Positions 59,644 through 64,000 of a stretch of DNA of 64,000 nt are shown piece after piece. The translations under genes and the position numbers were made by a program. Each line of letters starts with the position of its first letter. Within the stretch, counting starts at the first letter, position 1. Origin of the DNA: Bartonella australis AUST/NH1 (GTDB lineage: Bacteria > Pseudomonadota > Alphaproteobacteria > Rhizobiales > Rhizobiaceae). The stretch is from assembly GCF_000341355.1 (NCBI RefSeq), contig NC_020300.1, positions 682,001 through 746,000 of the forward strand, given 5' to 3'. The notes under the pieces were generated by a model. That model was not told the DNA's origin, did no database searches, and saw only the letters and a program-made list of their open reading frames with translations.

Positions 59644-60242
59644 CAGATATTGGTTGTGTTAAAGATATCACGCCCTTAGAGAAAGGGGTGCGTTTAGATA
59701 TTTCTACTCGCTATAACGTAGAAAATTTAGAAATTGGCGCATCAATCGCATGTTCGGGTATTTGTTTGACAATCATTGAACGTACGCTGAAACAGACAGA
59801 CGATAATTGGTTTGCCGTGGAAGCATGGGAAGAAACATTGCGTTTGACTAATCTTTCACAGTGGACCAGAGGGACTTTTGTCAATTTAGAACGCTCTTTG
59901 CGGCTCGGTGATGAAATGGGAGGCCATTTAGTTTCCGGACATATCGATGGTTTAGCCGAGATTCTTGATAAAAAAAATGAGGGCGATGCTGTTCGTTTTT
60001 ATTTACAAGTTCCTCCACATTTTGCACCCTTTATTGCAGAAAAAGGTTCTATCGCGCTTAATGGTACGTCTTTGACCGTTAATGGTGTTGAAGGTAATAT
60101 CTTTGATGTTCTGATTATTCGCCATACACTTAAAATGACAACATGGGGGCAAGCTGGAGTTGGAGATCAGGTAAATCTAGAAATTGACCAGCTTTCTCGT
60201 TACGTTGCCAGACTCTTTAGCTGTAAAATAAAGGGTGAATGA
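59625..60242 (+). CDS. ribE: Riboflavin synthase alpha chain
   Basis: Dismutates two lumazines to riboflavin. It has 205 residues with two tandem barrel repeats: [20 protein letters not shown] at the start and [17 protein letters not shown] for the second. The Cys of the active site region is in [11 protein letters not shown], matched by [15 protein letters not shown] in repeat two. It overlaps ribD by 19 bp. ribH follows, so deaminase, reductase, lumazine synthase and riboflavin synthase are together. Confidence 0.94.
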   Translation: MFTGIVTDIGCVKDITPLEKGVRLDISTRYNVENLEIGASIACSGICLTIIERTLKQTDDNWFAVEAWEETLRLTNLSQWTRGTFVNLERSLRLGDEMGGHLVSGHIDGLAEILDKKNEGDAVRFYLQVPPHFAPFIAEKGSIALNGTSLTVNGVEGNIFDVLIIRHTLKMTTWGQAGVGDQVNLEIDQLSRYVARLFSCKIKGE

Positions 60243-60315
60243 ACTGAAAAATCTGCTATATTTTTTTGGAATGTTACCCGAAGTTTTTGTGTTTATTTTT
60301 ATTGAGAGCGCCCTT

Positions 60316-60765
60316 ATGACAACGAAGGCACCAAAAAAATTACATTTGCTAATTGTCGAAGCGCGTTTTTATAGTCAGCTTTCCGACGAACTTCTTGCAG
60401 GTGCAGTTGATGTTTTACAAAAAGCCGAAGCGAGTTACGATATCGAGACGGTTCCAGGAGCGCTAGAAATCCCTGGCGCGATAGCTTTTGCTGAAAAAAA
60501 AGGCAATGTACCATACGATGGTTATGTAGCGCTTGGTTGTGTTATTCGAGGGGAAACATATCATTTTGAAATCGTCGCTAATAATTCTTGTCGGGCATTA
60601 ATGGATTTAACTATCCATGAACAGTTAGCTATTGGGAATGGTATTTTAACTGTTGAAAACGAACAACAAGCGTGGATACGTGCAAAACAGGATAAAAAAA
60701 ATAAGGGCGGTTTTGCTGCTGAAGCTGCTTTATGTATGATTGCTCTGAAAAAAAAATGGAGGTAG
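60316..60765 (+). CDS. ribH: 6,7-dimethyl-8-ribityllumazine synthase
   Basis: Penultimate step of riboflavin synthesis, forming the lumazine from the aminouracil and dihydroxybutanone-phosphate. The ATG at 60316 ([20 protein letters not shown]) gives 149 residues; a frame extends to 60235, but that part is not family-like. The [11 protein letters not shown] loop, [20 protein letters not shown] with the catalytic His, and [11 protein letters not shown] are present. The usual C-terminal [10 protein letters not shown] helix closes it. nusB starts 10 bp later. Confidence 0.94.
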   Translation: MTTKAPKKLHLLIVEARFYSQLSDELLAGAVDVLQKAEASYDIETVPGALEIPGAIAFAEKKGNVPYDGYVALGCVIRGETYHFEIVANNSCRALMDLTIHEQLAIGNGILTVENEQQAWIRAKQDKKNKGGFAAEAALCMIALKKKWR

Positions 60766-60774
60766 TCGCTTAAT

Positions 60775-61272
60775 ATGGCTGATGTAAAAGAAGGACATTC
60801 TCTACGTTTAGCCAATAAACGCGGAGCGGCGAGGCTTGCTGCAGTACAAGCGCTTTATCAAATGGATATAGTAGGCACCAGTGTTACGGAAGTAGTAGCT
60901 GAGTATGAGACTTATCGTTTAGGAAAAAATATTGACGGTGACCAGTATCTTGACGCTGATTTGCAGTGGTTCCAAGCTATCATAGCCGGTGTTGTACAGG
61001 ATCAAAAAAAGCTCGACCCAATGCTCCATCAGCAACTCTCTGAAGAATGGTCACTTTCGCGACTTGATTCAATATTACGAGCTATTTTGCGCGCGGGTTT
61101 GTGGGAATTAATGAATCGCAAAGATGTGCCTACCGCCGTTGTTGTGAATGAGTATGTTGACGTAGCGAAGGCATTCTTTGAGGGTGATGAGCCGAAGCTT
61201 GTAAATGCACTCCTCGACAGTATGGCAAAAAAAAACGCCTATGAAAACGACAAAAAAACCTGTCAGCCCTGA
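60775..61272 (+). CDS. nusB: Transcription antitermination factor NusB
   Basis: RNA-binding protein acting with NusE (S10) at boxA of rRNA operons. It has 165 residues, all helical. [20 protein letters not shown] is the N-terminal boxA-binding helix and [20 protein letters not shown] the central helix, with [19 protein letters not shown] and KLVNALLD as the C-terminal hallmark. Start ATG with GGAGGTAGTCGCTTAAT upstream. It ends 24 bp before the convergent bamE stop. Confidence 0.95.
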   Translation: MADVKEGHSLRLANKRGAARLAAVQALYQMDIVGTSVTEVVAEYETYRLGKNIDGDQYLDADLQWFQAIIAGVVQDQKKLDPMLHQQLSEEWSLSRLDSILRAILRAGLWELMNRKDVPTAVVVNEYVDVAKAFFEGDEPKLVNALLDSMAKKNAYENDKKTCQP

Positions 61273-61295
61273 GCTTTTATCAGCGTTGTTAAAAC

Positions 61296-61808
61296 TCAAC
61301 GATTAGTGGTCGGTAGGTTTGTGGTAGTGACGACGCTTTTGATCATTTGGGTCAAGAAAGACTGATCTTTACCAGGAGTTGGCGTAGTTTGCGTGATGAA
61401 ATCGAATATTTGACCGTCTCGTAAACCATAATTAGCTACTTTTACAACTTGCTTATCTTTGTCAAAATAAACAGCCAAAATTTTACGATCAACAATTTTT
61501 GCCTTCAAGAATCGCGCCCCGCGATACCAGGTTTGCGAGATATAATAGAAAACTTCATCATCATATTTTATTTTAAGCGAGGGAGATCCTAAAGCTATAA
61601 GCACCTGTTCCTGACTTGATCCGACAGAGACAGAATCAAGAGCGTTTTGATCGAGGATATAGCCTTCATTATACGTCTGGCTTAAATTAAGAGAGCTAAC
61701 TGAACTACAACCAGGAAAAATTGCCATAGCAACCATTAAGAGAGAAATCGATGATTTATATTTAATTAAGGTGACTCTACGGGGTATCTGAAACAATGAT
61801 ATCTCCAT
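61296..61808 (-). CDS. bamE: Outer-membrane assembly lipoprotein BamE (SmpA/OmlA)
   Basis: Accessory lipoprotein of the BAM complex, 170 residues. A hydrophobic signal (YKSSISLLMVAMAIFPG) precedes Cys34, the likely lipidated residue, although the lipobox (IFPGC) is imperfect. VSVGSSQEQVLIALGSPSLK is the BamE core motif, followed by FYYISQTWYRGARFLKAKIV. It is the only BAM lipoprotein gene in the window, 55 kb from bamA. Convergent with nusB. The first 12-14 residues may not be translated if a later start is used. Confidence 0.88.
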   Translation of the reverse strand: MEISLFQIPRRVTLIKYKSSISLLMVAMAIFPGCSSVSSLNLSQTYNEGYILDQNALDSVSVGSSQEQVLIALGSPSLKIKYDDEVFYYISQTWYRGARFLKAKIVDRKILAVYFDKDKQVVKVANYGLRDGQIFDFITQTTPTPGKDQSFLTQMIKSVVTTTNLPTTNR

Positions 61809-62020
61809 TTTACTCTTATTACATACGACAAGAAAACAGATTTAATTTTTTCACTTTTAGCCTAATTTAGCATAATCCGCCATAGCTTACACTAAGCCCT
61901 CTTATTATAAAACAAATTATATCATAAAGAGTTTTTTTTAAAAAAAAGTTCACAAAATGTAATTTTGTTAAATAAAAGTGCGGTATACTAAACCAGTAAT
62001 GCATAATTTTGGAGTTGGTG

Positions 62021-62578
62021 ATGAATGTTCAAAATGTTGCTCAAATGACGTTTGCTATAGCCTATCCTATATCGGTACGTTCATTACCCGTTAAAGGTGT
62101 AAAGGTGCGTGTTCGCGCGGATAAGCGAGAGTGCGCACAGTTGGCTAAGAATCACAATTTGGTTGAAGTAAAATTTTTCGAAGGAGAGTTCCATATTTTG
62201 CCATGGAAAAAACGCGGAGTACGCATAAAAGGTTTATTACGGGCCCATATTGTACAATCATGCGTTGTTACATTGGAAGCGTTGGAAAATATCCTCCGTG
62301 AAAATATTGATGTTGTATTCGTTCCCGAAGATTCAAATTTGGCCAAGCCACAAATACCAGAAGATACAGGTGAGTTGTTTTTAGATTCGGACGGACCAGA
62401 TACACCAGAAACTTTTTACGGTGGTGAAATCGATATTGGCGCGGTCATGGAAGAATTTTTTGAATTGTCAATTGATCATTATCCGCGCAAAGAAGGTGTA
62501 AATATGAGCACAATTGAAGGTATAGGAAAGGCTGAAGAGGATTTATCACCATTTTCTATTTTAAAACAATGGAAATAA
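62021..62578 (+). CDS. yceD: YceD-family (DUF177) protein
   Basis: About 185 residues. I use the ATG at 62021 (MNVQNVAQMTFAIAYPISVR), preceded by TTTTGGAGTTGGTG; the frame is open four codons further. The family signature LRAHIVQSCVVTLEALEN and the acidic VFVPEDSNLAKP are visible. YceD proteins in other bacteria affect 23S rRNA accumulation and are usually next to rpmF or plsX. Here plsX follows after 139 bp and rpmF is absent between. I do not claim a mechanism. Confidence 0.88.
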   Translation: MNVQNVAQMTFAIAYPISVRSLPVKGVKVRVRADKRECAQLAKNHNLVEVKFFEGEFHILPWKKRGVRIKGLLRAHIVQSCVVTLEALENILRENIDVVFVPEDSNLAKPQIPEDTGELFLDSDGPDTPETFYGGEIDIGAVMEEFFELSIDHYPRKEGVNMSTIEGIGKAEEDLSPFSILKQWK

Positions 62579-62717
62579 TTATTAATACGTAAAACTTAGC
62601 TGTTGTATGTTAGTGTAAAAACGGTATTTTTGCACAAATATCTTTAGCGATGAGTTTTGCGCTGGGTTCGGTGGCAAGAAATTTCAATATAAATTTAAAG
62701 ATACAGGATATATAGGC

Positions 62718-63788
62718 GTGATTAAAATTTCTGTGGATGCGATGGGTGGTGATTATGGCCCAGAGGTTACTATTGCGGGAGCGGCAGTTGCGCAAAAATA
62801 CTTGCCAAATATCAGTTTTTTATTTTATGGGACAGATGAAGCTGTTAGGCCAGTTTTAAAAAATTATCCTTATTTGGCCGCCGCGTCACGCTTTTATTCC
62901 ACAGAAAGTTACACGCGCATGGATGAGAAGCCAAGTCAAGCGCTTCGCAATGGGCGTGGGAAATCGTCAATGTGGCATGCGATTGAGGCTGTAAAAAATG
63001 GAGAGGCTGATACTTGTATCTCCGCTGGCAATACTGGTGCACTCATGGCGATGTCTTATTTTTGTTTAAGAATGATGGCAGAGGCCGAACGTCCCGGAAT
63101 TGCCGGTATTTGGCCGACGCTTCGCAGTGAGAGTATTGTTTTGGATATTGGTGCGACAATTGGTGCATCTGCCGGCCAGCTAGTTGATTTGGCCGTTATG
63201 GGTGCTGGCATGTTTCGCGCTTTATATAACGTTAAAAAACCAACCGTTGGGCTTCTAAACGTAGGTGTTGAAGAGATCAAGGGGCTCGATGAAATCAAAA
63301 AAGCTGGAACGATGTTGCGTGAAGTGCAATTAGAAGGGTTGGAGTATAAGGGATTTGTTGAAGGTAGTGATATTGGAAAAGGGACTGTTGATGTCGTTGT
63401 GACTGAAGGATTTTCAGGGAATATCGCTTTAAAAACTGCGGAAGGGACTGCGCGCCAAATGGCTGAAATCTTGAACACTGCTATGCGTAGTTCCATTTTT
63501 TCGTATTTTGGCTATTTTTTGTCTCGCAATGCTTTCCGCAAAATTAAATCCAAAATGGACCTTGATAAAGCTAATGGCGGCGTTCTTTTGGGTTTAAACG
63601 GAGTCGTTATAAAAAGCCACGGTAGCGCCAACGCTAATGGCTTTGCTTCTGCTATTCGTGTTGGTTATGAAATGGTTAATAATAGACTCTTGGAAAAAAT
63701 ATCCACAGATTTGCGGCTTTTTCACGCGGGTAAAGCGGCGTTTTTTGACGACAAAAATGAGTCTGTGATTGATGCGGAAGTGATATGA
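62718..63788 (+). CDS. plsX: Phosphate acyltransferase PlsX
   Basis: Makes acyl-phosphate from acyl-ACP for PlsY, the first step to phosphatidic acid. It starts with GTG at 62718 ([20 protein letters not shown]) and has 356 residues. [32 protein letters not shown] and [20 protein letters not shown] are diagnostic. It supplies the phosphatidate used by cdsA at 2.2 kb. fabH follows 49 bp later, the usual plsX-fabH pair. Confidence 0.95.
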   Translation: MIKISVDAMGGDYGPEVTIAGAAVAQKYLPNISFLFYGTDEAVRPVLKNYPYLAAASRFYSTESYTRMDEKPSQALRNGRGKSSMWHAIEAVKNGEADTCISAGNTGALMAMSYFCLRMMAEAERPGIAGIWPTLRSESIVLDIGATIGASAGQLVDLAVMGAGMFRALYNVKKPTVGLLNVGVEEIKGLDEIKKAGTMLREVQLEGLEYKGFVEGSDIGKGTVDVVVTEGFSGNIALKTAEGTARQMAEILNTAMRSSIFSYFGYFLSRNAFRKIKSKMDLDKANGGVLLGLNGVVIKSHGSANANGFASAIRVGYEMVNNRLLEKISTDLRLFHAGKAAFFDDKNESVIDAEVI

Positions 63789-63837
63789 TTAATATTTGTA
63801 GTACATGCAAAAAAAATCAGGAGAGGATTATGGCTGA

Positions 63838-64000
63838 ATGATCCGATCAGTTATGTGTGGTGTAGGAAGTGCCTTGCCAAAGAAAAGCTTATCGAATGAT
63901 GAGATTACGAAATTTATTGAAACATCTGATTCGTGGATTGTTCAGCGTACAGGAATTCGCCAACGTTATATTGCTGGAGAAAATGAAACAACGGTTTCTC
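63838..64000 (+). CDS. fabH: Beta-ketoacyl-ACP synthase III, 5' part only
   Basis: Starts fatty-acid synthesis from acetyl-CoA and malonyl-ACP. Only the first 54 codons lie in the window: ATG at 63838, [20 protein letters not shown] and the [17 protein letters not shown] family motif. The gene runs off the right edge, so the catalytic Cys, His and Asn are not visible. A three-codon frame (ATG GCT GAA TGA, 63830-63841) overlaps the start and lies nearer the AGGAG; it may influence initiation. Confidence 0.92.
   Translation, partial: MIRSVMCGVGSALPKKSLSNDEITKFIETSDSWIVQRTGIRQRYIAGENETTVS

Overview
The window is a slice of an AT-rich alphaproteobacterial chromosome (order Hyphomicrobiales/Rhizobiales), most probably a Bartonella. 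The protein sequences (GltA, AcpXL, CpdR, Hfq, the rhizobial VLCFA-lipid A cluster, the 1,600-residue coiled-coil membrane protein) and the gene order are rhizobial. The low GC, long gene-poor gaps and decaying genes fit a host-restricted lineage. I did not assign a species. No IS element, prophage, CRISPR array or rRNA operon was seen.

Layout. 1-11.3 kb: a tightly packed + strand envelope operon, pyrH-frr-uppS-cdsA-rseP-bamA-lpxD-fabZ-lpxA-lpxI-lpxB, linking UMP kinase and ribosome recycling to undecaprenyl-P, phospholipid, outer-membrane protein and lipid A synthesis. 11.3-14.4 kb: a complete polar amino-acid ABC importer on the - strand. 15.2-18.2 kb: gltA and gltX on the - strand, with comEC diverging. 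20.7-21.0 kb: a bacterioferritin pseudogene. 21.4-24.4 kb: rpiA, a DUF2059 exported protein and gor. 24.4-25.1 kb: a heavily broken remnant of class II DAHP synthase (aroG). 25.2-30.8 kb: nadE with an altered glutaminase site, a second gltX, a DEAD-box helicase and nadK. 31-38 kb: sparse; tRNA-Arg(CCG), an amino-acid permease, tRNA-Val(GAC), cpdR, a hydrolase-fold protein lacking its catalytic residues, an Hsp20 gene with a possible RNA thermometer, tRNA-Pro(GGG) and sufA. 38.7-43.5 kb: the VLCFA lipid A cluster acpXL-fabF2-fabF1-adh-lpxXL (- strand). 43.7-51.6 kb: maeB and a 1,604-residue coiled-coil membrane protein. 52.2-53.9 kb: hfq-hflX. 54.4-56.4 kb: ctaA and argC, convergent. 56.7-61.3 kb: glyA-nrdR-ribD-ribE-ribH-nusB. 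61.3-64 kb: bamE, then yceD-plsX-fabH (fabH runs off the end).

Themes. Three blocks serve the envelope: the first 11 kb, the VLCFA cluster and plsX-fabH. The pseudogenes and degenerate catalytic sites (aroG, bfr, the NadE glutaminase, the alpha/beta hydrolase) point to continuing reduction of biosynthesis and storage, while amino-acid import is kept. I found no clearly new multi-gene system. The most unusual items are the NadE glutaminase with two of three catalytic residues changed, the KS/KS-like FabF pair lacking a neighbouring fabZ, and the giant coiled-coil protein with a fresh 120-bp internal duplication.
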